A DNA stretch of 64,000 bases, taken from assembly GCF_000002995.4 (NCBI RefSeq), contig NW_025062475.1, forward strand, positions 9,614,187 through 9,678,186, written 5' to 3'. The notes beneath the pieces are model-generated. The model made no database searches. It saw only the letters and a program-made list of their open reading frames with translations, and was not told the origin of the DNA. Shown here piece after piece: positions 32,979 to 45,993 of this stretch (the first letter of the stretch is position 1; every line of letters starts with the position of its first letter). The position numbers were made by a program, and so were the translations under genes. The stretch comes from Brugia malayi (lineage: Eukaryota; Nematoda; Chromadorea; Rhabditida; Onchocercidae).

Positions 32979-35792
32979 TTAATAATTTTTTTTCTGTTGT
33001 TTCAATTTTGCTTCTTTCAACCAATATTTGATATAAAATTTTTCCAAACGTCTTGCATCTTTCACCGAATTCGTATCCAATTGATGTTTGCCGCGAAGAT
33101 CGTAATGATGTGCGCCATCCTTAAAATATATATTTTTTCTCTTCCTTGTCATATTAAGTTGAATTATATAATTGTTTATTTGTTTACTTATTCCTTTTTA
33201 TTATCTAACATCTTCAATAGCATTGCTATATTTACCTTTGTAAATTAAATGTTTCGTTGACTTTTCTTTTGTAAATTAAAAAAAAATAATTTCCCAATGT
33301 ATAAAACAGATGCCCATTACAGAAATAAATAATTAATTAGGTGAAATAATATAAAGGAAATTGACCTTAATGATAATGCTAATCAATGATCCCATCACTC
33401 GTGATTTCAATGACCAACCACCAGCAGACCATGGATCCAAATAACCGTTACTACAATTTTTTTTTGCAGCTCATTACAAAATTTGCAATTAACAAAATGG
33501 ATAAAAAATAAAAATGGATAAAGTGATTATAATGCTTAAAAAGCTACTCATGAATTCTCACCTTGATTTTATTTATCTTGTTAAGAAAAAGCAACAGATT
33601 GAATTAATCAAGAAGTTTTCATCAATTTTAAAAATTTTATTTTAAATCAAAAATTTTTAACTACTGTCATTTAGAATAAGCATCAAATTCCTGAAGAAAA
33701 AAACTGAAAATTTCAGATTAATTGTAACATCATTATAAAAGTAATAAGTAACCTGAATACAATATTCGTGGCGGTTGGATATCGATTACCATAATTTAAA
33801 ATACTCCAATGTGGCCGCATTAAAGCTTTTGTATATCCAAGTTTTCCAAATGTATTGATGCAGTATAATTCTTGACCTAAATTCCTTGAAATTTGATTGG
33901 TAAACAAAATCATTACGTATATTGTTTTTCAGATCATTAATTATTGCAATTTTCTGAAAAAACTGAAGTTTTTATTAGTTTTACATAAATTGGAGAGCAC
34001 TAAAAATTGAAAATTAATGCTGTGCGGAAATTAATAATTTAATTTCTGATTTATAAATTAAACTAATCGTGGAAGTAGATATTTAAAGAATTCTGAATTA
34101 AATCAAGAATCAAAATGTATCTACCTTTAAGACTAAATGGGCAATTCTTAATAAAGAAATCATTAGGTGGACCACTGGAACATTGCTGCATTACCATTTC
34201 AGTACAAGACTTAAATTATTTTAGTTAATTAACTGGTATTATAATTTTAAGTGCTTAAAATAATGCCAATTAACTGTTCATAATCTGTGTTTATATTACT
34301 GTGTGAAGCATTGTTATGTGTAACACAATTTTTTCATCGTTTTTTTATCTATTTTGAATTTTGCATTTTTTCTTCACTTTTCTTCCTACCAAATTTTTTT
34401 CTCTTTTAAATTCTCTCTATCCAAATTTCAATTAAAACTTTTAAGAATAAAAATGTAATAATTTTTCTCATACCTGCCATGGCCAACCAAATGGATCACC
34501 AAGTGCTCCATATGCGGAATCATTGCACACATCTGGTTTAATGCAAAATGTTTTTTTTTGACCTGTATAATTATAATAGAGATTCATTATTCCATACATA
34601 CTTTGTGCCAACTCTTCATCATTTTTTGATTTATTGCTGTTGAAAAATTGACATGCAACCTACAAATATCACAGTAAAGTTGCATGTAATGTTTGAGACA
34701 CTTGGGAATTTTTTATGAAAAATAATTGTATACAGCGTAAAATGAAAAGAAAATTGGAGAGGATTAACAATAAGGATCTACTTTGAGCAAAAAAAAAAGA
34801 CGATTTAAGTATTATATATGTATCGGTTGATTGGATAATTATAAAGTTATAATTTTTAATGATTTTTGAAAAAATATTATTCATTCAATAATAACGATTT
34901 GCATCTTGCAGAAGAATAATAATTTTCAGCTATTACTAATTGTCAGTACTTAAATTTGAATCTTTTGCTACCAAACCACATTAATTTTAATAAAAAACAG
35001 ATTGCAAATTGAAGCCCTCTAAATATTTTAAAAGGGCATATAATAAGTTAGCATAAAATACACAGTCTTGTCTGTAAATGCAAAAGCCGAAACAAAAACT
35101 AACTTTAACAGGCCATCCTGGAAGTTCAGCTAGATAGTTAGTTGGATATGGATAGTTAACCATCGCCATGGATTCAAATATATCTTCGAGATATTCTTTA
35201 AGCATTATCCAATCAGTGCTTATTTTCAAGTGTGACTTTTTGTCCAAATGAAACAAGCCATTTAGATAAGCTCGACCAGTTGCTAAAGAAACAACAAATG
35301 AATGAATTAGCAAAAAAAAAAAAAAAAAAAAAAGCTTCAATATCAGGTCATGTAGCAATTAATAAAAATTAATTCTTAAAAGAAATTAATATTTGGGAGA
35401 AAAATAACGAGCATGATTTAAGAAATATCCAGATAAGCATGAATTGTAAGCATATATTATGATAAATATGGATGTAGGAATAATTTAAGTTGATATCGAC
35501 TACTGAAACAAATTAGACTGACTAGTCAAGGACAAATTTTTAAGTGCAATCCATCCATCAAGGATATTTTTCTCTATACAACCGGAACTAAGGAAAGATC
35601 GCTTAACAATACGATTGTACGCATCTTGCGGCACAGAGCTTGACATATCAATAAACCAGAAAACCGGAGCACTTGATGCTATAGACCTGGAAAGTATTAC
35701 TGTTTTTCTGCTTTTCGATTTTTCGACTATTGAGTAAAACATTGCCTTCCTTACAAGAAAAAAATAATAATATTACTAACTGAAATCTCAAA

Positions 35793-35826
<34 letters not shown>

Positions 35827-38636
35827 CTTGCAGAACAAGAATCTAGAAAGAGGAAAGTCACAAGAAATTTAAGAAATAGTTGAATAAATTAAAAAAAAAA
35901 TGATAATAAAAGACCCTTCTACTAAATGTGGATATTTGATACGCATCCATGCAGCAAGCATACCACCATACGACCCACCAAATGCTATGACAGATGAATT
36001 TTGAGCAACCAAAAGACGCTGAATTAATTGCAATAATTATTGTAAATTCAGCAAACAAATTGAATTTAAGAATGTAAATAAAGGAAAAATGCAATTGTAC
36101 AATATTTTAAACTTTAAGCTTCTAGAAATTATTTAAAATATATAACTTACACAAATTTCACAACTAATATCAATGTGCAAAAAAACATTTATTGTATATA
36201 CATATTACCCACCCACGTGTAATTGTTGCCCACACACATCACTTGCCCACGTACATTTGTTGCTCACATACACTACTGGCTCACTTAATTCGTTTGTGCA
36301 TTGTCTACGTATATTTGTCCCACATTTAAGTTTATTCATATTTACTAACTGCTCACATTGCCCACATTTATTACTTGCCCACATTTATTACTTGCTTACA
36401 TTTATTTCTTACCCATACATCAGTTGGTTGCCCATTACATAATTCATTATGTTTGACAACAAAATTGATTAGTGTAGCAAAATTTGTGAAAACCAAAGCA
36501 CTAAATGTGTCAAAAATTATTAGAGATGATTAGGAATGAAAGCAATTAAACTATATTTTATCGTTGCTTCAGATTTATCTGTTATCACTTAGGTGAGTGC
36601 TCCATTTCATTATTCAAAGGCAATTACAATAAATGCCTGTCTCCTTTAATAAAACCAATTTCAAAATCTTTATTAATATAAGCGAAATCACTTTATTTCA
36701 ACTATACCTTATTTTTAAGATGGTATATGAGAAGGGCGAAATCACCTAATGCTTGTTCAGATGATAAATAACCAAGATTCCGGATTGTTGCATAACTTTC
36801 GTTGCCGAACGGTTGTGATTTCCCATAAAATCGATGTTCGGCGAATATAATGGCTGCATTAAATTCCGGTGCTAAATCCCACATCAAACCCTAAAAATAC
36901 TGAAAGTAGGAATTAATCAAAGTTTGTATTACATTATTGCCTTTTTTTGTTTGTCAATTTTGCTTTGTTCAATAAATTAATAAAATAAATTTATAAAAAA
37001 AAAGGAGAAGATAATCTTGCAGAAGTTTCTGACAAACAAGTTAATCGCTTAACATTTTATAAAAAAAATTGAACAATAAATTAGAAATCAAACTTTGATC
37101 CGATCAATAAATGCTGAGACAATTAAAATATTTGTTGAAAGAATTAATATGTATGAAACGAAATGAACAGTGAATGAAGGAGCTGCTTGCAGCACTGAAT
37201 TTTTTTTTTTTAATAAGTGATTGAATTGATACAGATATGATAAAATTTGAAAATGGAATGAAAAGAAAAAACAAGTAAATGGTCAAAAAAGAAATAATTA
37301 ATGAGTAGAAATACTGGAAAAATGAAATTTCAATAAGTAGTAAAATTAAAAAAATGGAAGCTTAACAGCTGGACACTTAGTCTAAATATTGGAATAACAG
37401 ATAGATGAAATATTAAACTTTATTAATCACTTAATTTCACAGGAGGAACCAAATGAATTAAAATCATTCGATACAATTACTACCAATAATCAATTAATCG
37501 ATTTAGAAATATTAACCTAGAGTGGCTCGAAATAAATTTCATAGTTTACTTGAAAATTTCAAACTTACTGTATTTTGCGCAAACAGTTCGACGTTTCCTT
37601 CATTGCCAGTATAGAAAAAAATTGGTCCATTAGAAACAAAGTGTTCTGTGCTTATTAAATAACTAAAAATTCAGAATTGCAATCAATATAGAATGATGAG
37701 AACAATGATATTAAAATTTGATTTAAAATTCTTCCTAAAATTTACCTAATTTAACATAACTTTTCTAAATTCCGGCAAGTAAAAAAAAAACTTTTATCTT
37801 CGGTTTTGATCCTATAAATTAGAAAAAATTCTGTTAAATTTAGGAAAAAAAAAATAATGAAAAGTAAAAGAGACCGCAAACGGAAAACTCGATTATCATG
37901 AAATGAAAAATGATCAATAGGAACATTTTCCAACCATTCTTCTGACCATTGACAATTTTTATTTTCCTGAAAAAATCTAATCAATTATTTAAAAGCAAAA
38001 GAAAAAAACTTTTGAAATATTTTATATATATATATATATATATGAAAAAAATCGATGTTCCTATATTTTTATTTTTTCAATTTGGAAAAGAAAATATTTT
38101 ACACAGTTAATAGAACCTATATTCTAAATAAATGGAAAAAATCAAAAAAAGAGTTTAGAATTTTTTTAAACTAATGAATAAAAATTATTTGAACAATAAA
38201 GATGAGAGAGGAGTTTTTAACAGAAAATATCAAAACTTCTTAATTTTTTCCTTCAAAAAAGAAAAAAAGTTAAAAAGATGAGAAAAGTTTAAATTTTAGA
38301 ATTTGATTCGTTTCAGGTGATATGATTATGATTTGATAAGATAAATTGATTTATATCACTAAAATATATTTCATTTATTTATTTAATCAAAAAAATCAAC
38401 CAGAAACTTCCGTCAATTTTTGAATGAAGAAAGGAAAGTAATTTTTCATTTTTCTTCACTTTTGTCATAGATAACATAAAAGCAAAAAAAAAAAAAAAGA
38501 AAATAAACTAAATAAATAAATTTTGTACCTTTGTTTGTTTTGGTAATTTAATATGAGTTACTGGATCGTGGAGCAGTAATGCATTTCCATTTCCAATAAA
38601 TAATAATATTGCAATAATTTTCAGTTTAGTAAACAT
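32979..38636 (-). CDS. Serine carboxypeptidase S28 family (PRCP-like), copy B, 12 exons
   Basis: Paralogue of copy A, in tandem. Exons (minus): 38529-38636, 37875-37966, 37569-37662, 36708-36890, 35915-36018, 35523-35686, 35104-35282, 34474-34659, 34125-34209, 33753-33876, 33366-33450, 32979-33119; 514 residues (human PRCP 496). Signal peptide [19 protein letters not shown]. Motifs: [84 protein letters not shown] (Ser about 175), [54 protein letters not shown] (Asp about 445) and [13 protein letters not shown] (His about 472/473). It ends with a Lys-rich tail. The complete triad suggests an active hydrolase. Substrate specificity cannot be read from the sequence. Several introns match copy A in position. 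Confidence 0.93.
36190..36440. repeat. Degenerate TTGCCCACA-type repeat in S28-B intron 4
   Basis: Short imperfect repeats around TTGCCCACATTTATTAC recur about every 17-25 bases (for example near 36225, 36247, 36355 and 36374). They are richer in C than the flanks. They lie in the intron between the exons at 36708-36890 and 35915-36018. Plus-strand ORF 36173-36442 is a translation of the repeat. Confidence 0.7.
38022..38042. repeat. (TA)n microsatellite
   Basis: Run of about ten TA units in intron 1 of S28 copy B. Confidence 0.85.
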
Positions 38637-39464
38637 AGAAAAATATCAGCAGCAATAATTATTCGAAAATACAAATGGAATATACCTCAAAATAAAAGAT
38701 TCTATTAAAAGGATGGAAGAAGTGATTTAAAAAAATGAAAGGAAAAAGAGATAACAATTTAAAACAGAAATTAGTCAAAATTTAAAAGTTTTATTTAGTT
38801 GTTTAAAATTTTCGAAATCAATGATAATTGAGAGAAGAAATGCGTAAAGCGGAGAGAAATAATATAAGAGAAAAACAGATGGATATGTCGCTGTATAAAA
38901 GGTCATCGGATAAAATTCGGACAAGGTGTGTTTCGATTGCTGGAAGTAGTAACCGAGAGCAGAAGCAAACTAGCGCATAGTTTTTGAGCAAATGTAATCT
39001 GAAGGAGTGAGCAACAGCTGATTAGCAAAGAGAGTTACAAAGGTCAAAGTTCAATATAACAGTAATACTCTACGAAACAGCTGCACTTGTTTTCAGCTTA
39101 AAAATTCATTTGAAATTGAATTTCTAAAATGTTTAAAAATGATGTGTGAATTGTTTCAAATATTGGTGTTGACAATAATTTATTTATTTATAGCAATTGA
39201 TGTTATAGAGTGAAGATTCCATATTAATGACCTGATTTTCAAAAAGCATAATTGCTGCATATTTAAAATTTAGGAAATAAATTAAAATTTTATCAACTGA
39301 ATTTGATTTTTTCAAAATTTCTCAGCTAATATAAAGATAATAGCAATAATTTGGAAAATCTAAATCATCCTTAATGAAATGTACAACAAAATTTTATCAA
39401 TAATTTATTTGAGAAATTAGTTAGTGATATGATATGCAGAGACTGATAAGAAATAATGAAGAAT
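38637..39464. other. Intergenic region, S28-B promoter side
   Basis: 828 bp between the S28-B start and the pseudokinase stop. The stretch 38900-39080 is less AT-rich than the surroundings and may contain promoter sequence, but I see no recognisable element. Confidence 0.5.
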
Positions 39465-42400
39465 TTATGCTGCCGAGGGAGAATAATTTCGAAGGTATAT
39501 TTTGATAGTCTTTAAACGACCACGAATAGTAATGTCTTCACTGCAACATGATAAAATCACCTGAAATTGCAATTATATGAAAGCCCTATAGATAATAATG
39601 ATAATAATGATAATGCTTATGCACAACAAATTTATTTTAATCAAATAAATCAAAATGTTGGGATAAAATTTGCAATGTTTTCAGCATATTTTATAGCGAA
39701 GGAATGAAATCTTCGAGTTCAAAATTTCATCATTTAAGTTTTTCAACAAAATATTTGATTTTCAAAAAACTTTAAAATCTTTAAAAAATTCGGTTTGTTC
39801 ATACATAATTTTTCAGTTCAGGAATGTTAATTGCAACTGATAATAATGTCTTGCAGATTCCCATTAAATCTTAGATAAAAAATGTTTTATAGGAAGAAAA
39901 TGTTCAACAGATTTGGTAGGAAATTTTTAATATTTTGATCTTTTTTGACAAAAATTTAGATGGTCAAAAATTTTTTAACTTTTAAAAATTTGAAAAAAAA
40001 ATTTTGAAAAAAAAATTTGAAAAAAAACTGAAAAAAATTTTTAATTAAATTTTAAACCGGATAATATGACATAAATATAATCAATTAATCATTGATTTAT
40101 GTTACTGAAATGTACCATTCTTTTTTTTTTTTTTTTACTTATTTTTTTACATAACTAATTAATTGCTCACTATAAATTATTTAAATAGACTAACTAACAT
40201 TACGAATTTCATTTGGAACTAATTCCGGTTCAATATACAATGGATTTTGTATACGATATCGACGACTTCGAATATTTTCCGCAGGTTCATCTTCAAACGG
40301 TAATGCACCGCCATGAAACATTGACCAAAGTATGATCCCGTAGGAATAAATCATTCCTGACGTATTATATGGCATCGGTGTAATGTCTGAATTTGGTAAA
40401 CATTCGGGCGGTAACCATCTGAAAACAATTAGTCCTTTTCAATCTTTGCTTTAACAAAATTCTTTACAAATTTGCTGTAAATGCGATGATGTACACTTTG
40501 TTTGACTTGACTTAAACATTTCATTTTACATAAATGAGAAAATATCGATAAAATTTCTTTTACGATTTTTTTTTTAAAGAAAAAAGCATAATAATAATAG
40601 TAGTAGAGAAAACAAATAAAAATTTTTGAAAATTGAATTTCATTTTTCTGTTTCTTTTTTTCGGATTTACTGTTAAGCAAATGTTTATTGAACAGTGTAT
40701 ACATTGAAGTTTTCATTACCAAAAAGAAAAACAAAGCTCAAAAAAATGGAATATTCATCTAATATTAAATTTCAACTTTAAATTAACCTGCACTGATCAA
40801 TATCGTTAACATCAACGTACGTTGGATATAATTCACCTGGGGTTAATCCATAAATTGCAATTTTAACATTGTAATTATAAGTAAGTAAACAAACATCAAT
40901 TGATAAACGACAATGTATAAAACCATATTTTTCAAGATTTCGAAGGCCATCTACTATTTGCATAGCAAATTTACATTGCTAAAAAAGTAAGCGATAAAAA
41001 ATTTGAAAACAATTTACTATTTACGTAAAAAATTTGTATCGCTGAAACAATAAATGATAAAATTTTGTCAGCTATTTGTTACTTGCACAGTAAATTTATA
41101 TAAATAAAAAAGTTAAAACTCCTAATTATAGTTTAATAACGTTTGTAGTTAATTAATTTTATGCTAATATTGTTTTATGTCCTGTAGTCATAAAAAGTTT
41201 TGTAAAGAGTCAATTAATTATGTGTGCATAGGAAAAATGAATAAAATAATTCAAATCATGTTGCATTGAAAATAAAATAAGTTACTTTCATATAAGTCAA
41301 AAATTTTTTCAGCATGCTAGATAATAACATTAACATTTGGTAGCATTACCGTCAAAACTGTATAAAATTTTAATTTAATTTATAAAATTCATTCAGTCTT
41401 TTTTACAACAACATCCGTAATAAACTAATTCAATTTCAGATAATATAATACTTAATTAAATCGTTTATTCTTAACAATTAGTAATTACGAATAAATAATA
41501 ATGGAGTATTTATCATCATAATTTCATTTAATTTATAAATCATTTACGTATAAAAAATAAGCATGCGACAACTGTTTTCGTTCTGGCCATAGCCAAGTTT
41601 ATGGCTTATTTTTTCTGTTAGTTTAAACAATTTAGCCTATGCAATCTTTCTGTTCTTTTTTTTCTATAAAAATTAACTCTTACATTACCTGATCTTGTGC
41701 TCTAGGACTTGTTCGAATAAAGTCAGCAAGCGAACCATAAGTAATATCTTCAAGAACTAATGACACACTTTCAGGCGAATACTGACATATGCCCCAGAGT
41801 CGCCAAATTCTTCTTAACATACAATAACTTATAACTAAACAATTCAGAGAAATTGCAGTCTTTCATAATTGGAACCATTCTTAATATAATGGCATAAAAT
41901 TTGGACTTTAAATTTAAAAATATTGTTGAAATGGATTTTCAATATCCTTTTTTTAAAGTATTTTAGGATAACGTGTAAAGTGTGGTGAAAAAAAAAAAAA
42001 AAAAAAACGTTTAAAATAAGCTATTTGAAATTTTTTGCATGTTTCATTTTATTTATTTTATCTGAATAAAAAAAGCAATGAACTAAAGTTTTTTGGAAAA
42101 TTAATTCATAAAACTATCATTATACAAAAATTTAAATAAAAAAATGGTATTATTAAAATGAAAAATAATAAATCGTTAATGGCACACATTGATCCAAATC
42201 GTCGTCGTTTTCTTGCTTCAACAATCAAACATTTCAATTCATCAGTGCTACAATTGCTTACACTCATTTCGATCACCGGTATCCAATGTTTATGATCAAT
42301 GTTTAATGTTTTTTGTAAAAATTTGCCCAATGGGAAAATTACATCATTAATTGGGTATGCATGATGAAGAATATTGGGCATCTTTTTGGTTAACTATAAC

Positions 42401-43896
42401 AGTTGTGTTTAGGAAAAAAAAAATTAATCAACTTTTAAAATGTTTGACAATTAAACCTTTTTCACCCTTTTTTCGTATATATATTTTAATTTTACTTAGA
42501 TTTTTCTTCATTATTTTTTACGTTGATATTTTTTAATCTAAAATGAACAATTCTTATTATAAAACTTTTTGACCATTTCATATCAATCAATCGTTAAGCA
42601 TATAGTGAAATTAACTTCTTGCCAGGTTGTCATTGCTGTATTATATCCAAAGTTTGAGATGTAAAAAGTTTCTGAAAATTTTAAAACCTGTTCTGGAATA
42701 ATATTCCACGGTCGTTCAATTGTTTTCAAAGATCGCATTTCGATATACTGATGTATTGTAGTGTTCTTATCACTCCAAATTTTAAAAGTTTTATCACGAT
42801 ATGCTACCTAAATACAATCACCTCGTGATCAATTACAAATTAAATTTGCTGTTTTTCCGAGCAAAACTTTATTAAATGTTAAAATTCAATCAAATACTTG
42901 AAAAACATATTCAAATTGGAAAATTCGGAAGAATATTAAAAAGCAAAAGGAATCATGAACTTACCCTAACTTTTTCAACAATTTCATTTGCTTCTAATAC
43001 AACCAAGTACCAATTAGATTCCGGATTTATTTTTTCGTTTAATTTTGGACATGATATTAAAAGGCAATCACCTGTTATTAAATGTTATAGTGTAGGATAG
43101 AAATTTCAAAATAACTTATAAAGATAAGTTTGCAAGAAAATATGGTTTCGTATTGCTACTTCATCAATATCTTATTAATATCCAATATTAATATCTGGTT
43201 AATATTTTTTGATTTATTTTGAACAGAAAAAAAATTAATCCATTTATTATCCAATTAAATATCAATCTTGCACTTTTTTCCGTAGCTTAAAAATAATTTC
43301 ATTAAAAAAAAAAAAAAAAAAAAAAAAACGAAGAAAAAAATATTTAACCTAATTCAACAAGTAAGCGTCGTTGCAAATTATTATCATCAAGCATACTACC
43401 AAAGAAGTACGGTATTGAATCTAAAATTTCTTCAATACGACGCATCCGTTGGTTAACACTAGTCGATGGTACTATACAGTTCATTAAATTACTCGCATGA
43501 TTTTCATCATTATCAATGTCAGCTGTGCTTTCATTTGTCGATTTATCATTGTTCTTGGTATTATATGATTTACTGTAAAAAAATTACGGTGGATTATGTG
43601 ATTGGTACTGTACGGGTACCGTATGGTGAAAAGAATTGTGGCCTATTGTTGCCGGTGGTACTGTATGATTTACTGTGGAAAAACTGCGCAAATTATTATT
43701 ATTACAATATTTACATCAACATTATTACAAAAATAAAGGATGATTAAACTACTTTATTAGATCGAAATTATTATCACGCAATTATTAAAACAAAAAAAAT
43801 TTAAAAATCAGAAATTTTTAAAGAAATTCTGAATCAAAAATAAGAAAGAGATATAGAACAGGTAAAAATTAACGAACATTACATCTTCCATCGCAT
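39465..43896 (-). CDS. SH2 domain protein with Fer-like tyrosine pseudokinase, 9 exons
   Basis: Shape of the nematode Fer-type SH2-kinases (N-terminal SH2, C-terminal kinase, about 450 residues). Exons (minus): 43883-43896 (tentative start), 43349-43572, 42965-43071, 42616-42807, 42188-42393, 41689-41827, 40788-40978, 40199-40418, 39465-39560; 462 residues. The SH2 begins IPYFFGSMLDDNNLQRRLL. The FLVRES strand reads GDCLLISC, so the phosphotyrosine-binding Arg is Ile. In the kinase domain no Gly loop is seen and the VAVK lysine site reads IPVIEM. HRDLAARN reads HCRLSIDV and DFG reads IYG. Fold landmarks remain: VEARKRRRFG (helix C), VLEDITYGSLADFIR, WLPPECLPNSD (APE region), YSYGIILWSMF and a degenerate C-lobe end. 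It probably acts as a scaffold, not an enzyme. The first exon of 14 bases is the least certain part. Confidence 0.85.
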
Positions 43897-45993
43897 ATGA
43901 AACTTTTCGACTTTTTGTTCAAAAATTTTATAATAGCAAGCACATATGCAACCGGACGTCCACCTTTATTCATTAAAATTGCAATTGATAACATAAGTAG
44001 TTGTTTTAAATTAGTTTTTGAATATTGCAAATGGGTATTTTCAAATTTATTATTTATTGAAATAAAGCTGGGTGGGGTATGAAATATTTTATTGCTAGAA
44101 ATTAATAAAAACATACAGATTTACAACATTTTTGAATATTTAATGGTTTAAGCTTATTGTTTAACATGCTTAAGTTCCAAATGTACAAATTTGAATATCG
44201 AAGTCACAAGTATTTTAATTCCACCATAATATAATGTCTATGACAATTCAAATTATTTTGCAAATTATATTGATTTATCATTGGTAATATTTTGTCATTT
44301 ATTTCATAGATGAATTTTCAAATTCATTTTTACATCCTAGTATGATTGTTTCGATCAAACATTCTTAGATTATGCCAATTCCTTTGAATATCATCGAATA
44401 TCTAAAAGAATGCTACTATCTTAGTTAGAACCTAATTAATCTATTCCAAACCTCATTTCGATCTCATTTGAAAAAGACCATAAACCAGGACACGTAATGA
44501 CATCTCTCACAATCACTTACTCCACTTACCAACTCAGTGTGCACGCTATCTTAACGTGATCATTTGTAAAACACATGTAAAAACATAATGCTTTTTTAAA
44601 AAAAAAGAAAAAAAAAACAACTAAAACATTGACAAAAGCATGAAAATCCTTAAATCACTAACAATAAACATTTAACTGAAACAGAAAAAGAATTTAACAA
44701 AAATAAATAATCTATTAAGCAATCAGATATGCATGCATAAAGAGATAGGAGTACAAATACATTCAATCAACACTGTTAAATTTTATTTACTGAACTGTTC
44801 ATTGAAAATTTGCCCTTATCTTACTTTGTTTTCAATGAAATGAAAACAACGATTAATAAGAGAAATACAAACTTGCTAACACTGATAACTGTTAAGGTAT
44901 CAAATAATACAAAAATGTAGAACACCTTACTTATCGTTATTACGACACTACATAAAGATTTATAGCAGTGATTAAATTAAAAAACAAGGACCAAATGTCA
45001 AATCAATAATACATCTGCCCTTTTCAGCTGTAAATAATCAAAATAAAAGTTGAAGTAAAACCAAAAGTGCAGACAATAAATGTTACAAATCAGTGGTTGC
45101 TTCTGTTTTTTAGTTTTCATATTTTAAAGTTAAAATTGCTTAGATTTTACCTTTTCTAAACATGTTTAATTATTGATATTTAAAGGCAAGCTAAGCCCTT
45201 AATTGAAAATTAAAAATTTTTGCATCTGCCCAAACCTAACAATCTAAAGAAAAATTAACGAAGTATATATGGGAAGTATATTAGTAAGAAGCAGAAGTGA
45301 AATATATAACGAATAAATCTGTGAAGTCCCAAAGTATCATAATTTCATAAATGTTCACATTTCCAGTCAACATTTGATAATTTTAAATACATGATCACAT
45401 TCATCATGTGAATCTGTTGCACCTAGCCGCGTAGAAAAAATCAGTCAAAAAAAAAGAATTAACAAGGATCAATGAAATACAACGCAGAAACACTAACACA
45501 GGATGATAAGATTACAACACAACCAAAGGAGCTATGAGAAGACAAAATATCACTTATCGTTGAGTTATAGAAAATACGAAAATCATGAAAACAATACCAA
45601 TAAATAGTTAATGTTTTAAATATTTGATCATATGTAAAATTCGAAATTTGAATGCGAAGGAAGAAGAACATCTAGGTGCATCTTAGAAATAAATCCGACA
45701 AATGATACGGTTTACTAGATTAGTTAAAAAGATTCAAACAATTAATAATTAAACAGTATTACTACTAATAATGTGGGATTGGTTGAAAAGATAAAATGGA
45801 TTCTTTTAGCAGTTTTCAAAATAAATTATTCATGTCAATTTCACTACTCAATTACTCAACCAAGTTTATCTCAAATAAATTTAAAACTATAACAAAAGTT
45901 ACGAAGAACAAAAGAAAAAGAATGAATTTATTCTACCAAAAAAACAATTTTCGAAAAATTAATCAAAACTATATTAACAGCAACTTATTATTA
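43897..45993. other. Intergenic region, no supported gene
   Basis: 2.1 kb between the pseudokinase and the myotubularin gene, very AT-rich. The open frames (45459-45671 minus, 45796-45999 plus, 43869-44114 minus) lack splice partners and family motifs. AATAAA on the minus strand at 45927-45932 may be the poly(A) signal of the myotubularin gene. Confidence 0.6.

Noticed and set aside
26625..38636. One of the S28 copies being a pseudogene
   Set aside because: Both copies have continuous phase-closed exons, signal peptides and full Ser-Asp-His triads.
43869..44114. 81-codon minus ORF as first exon of the pseudokinase
   Set aside because: Its frame does not join to the SH2 exon. A 14-base exon starting at 43896 in another frame joins in phase instead, though this remains tentative.
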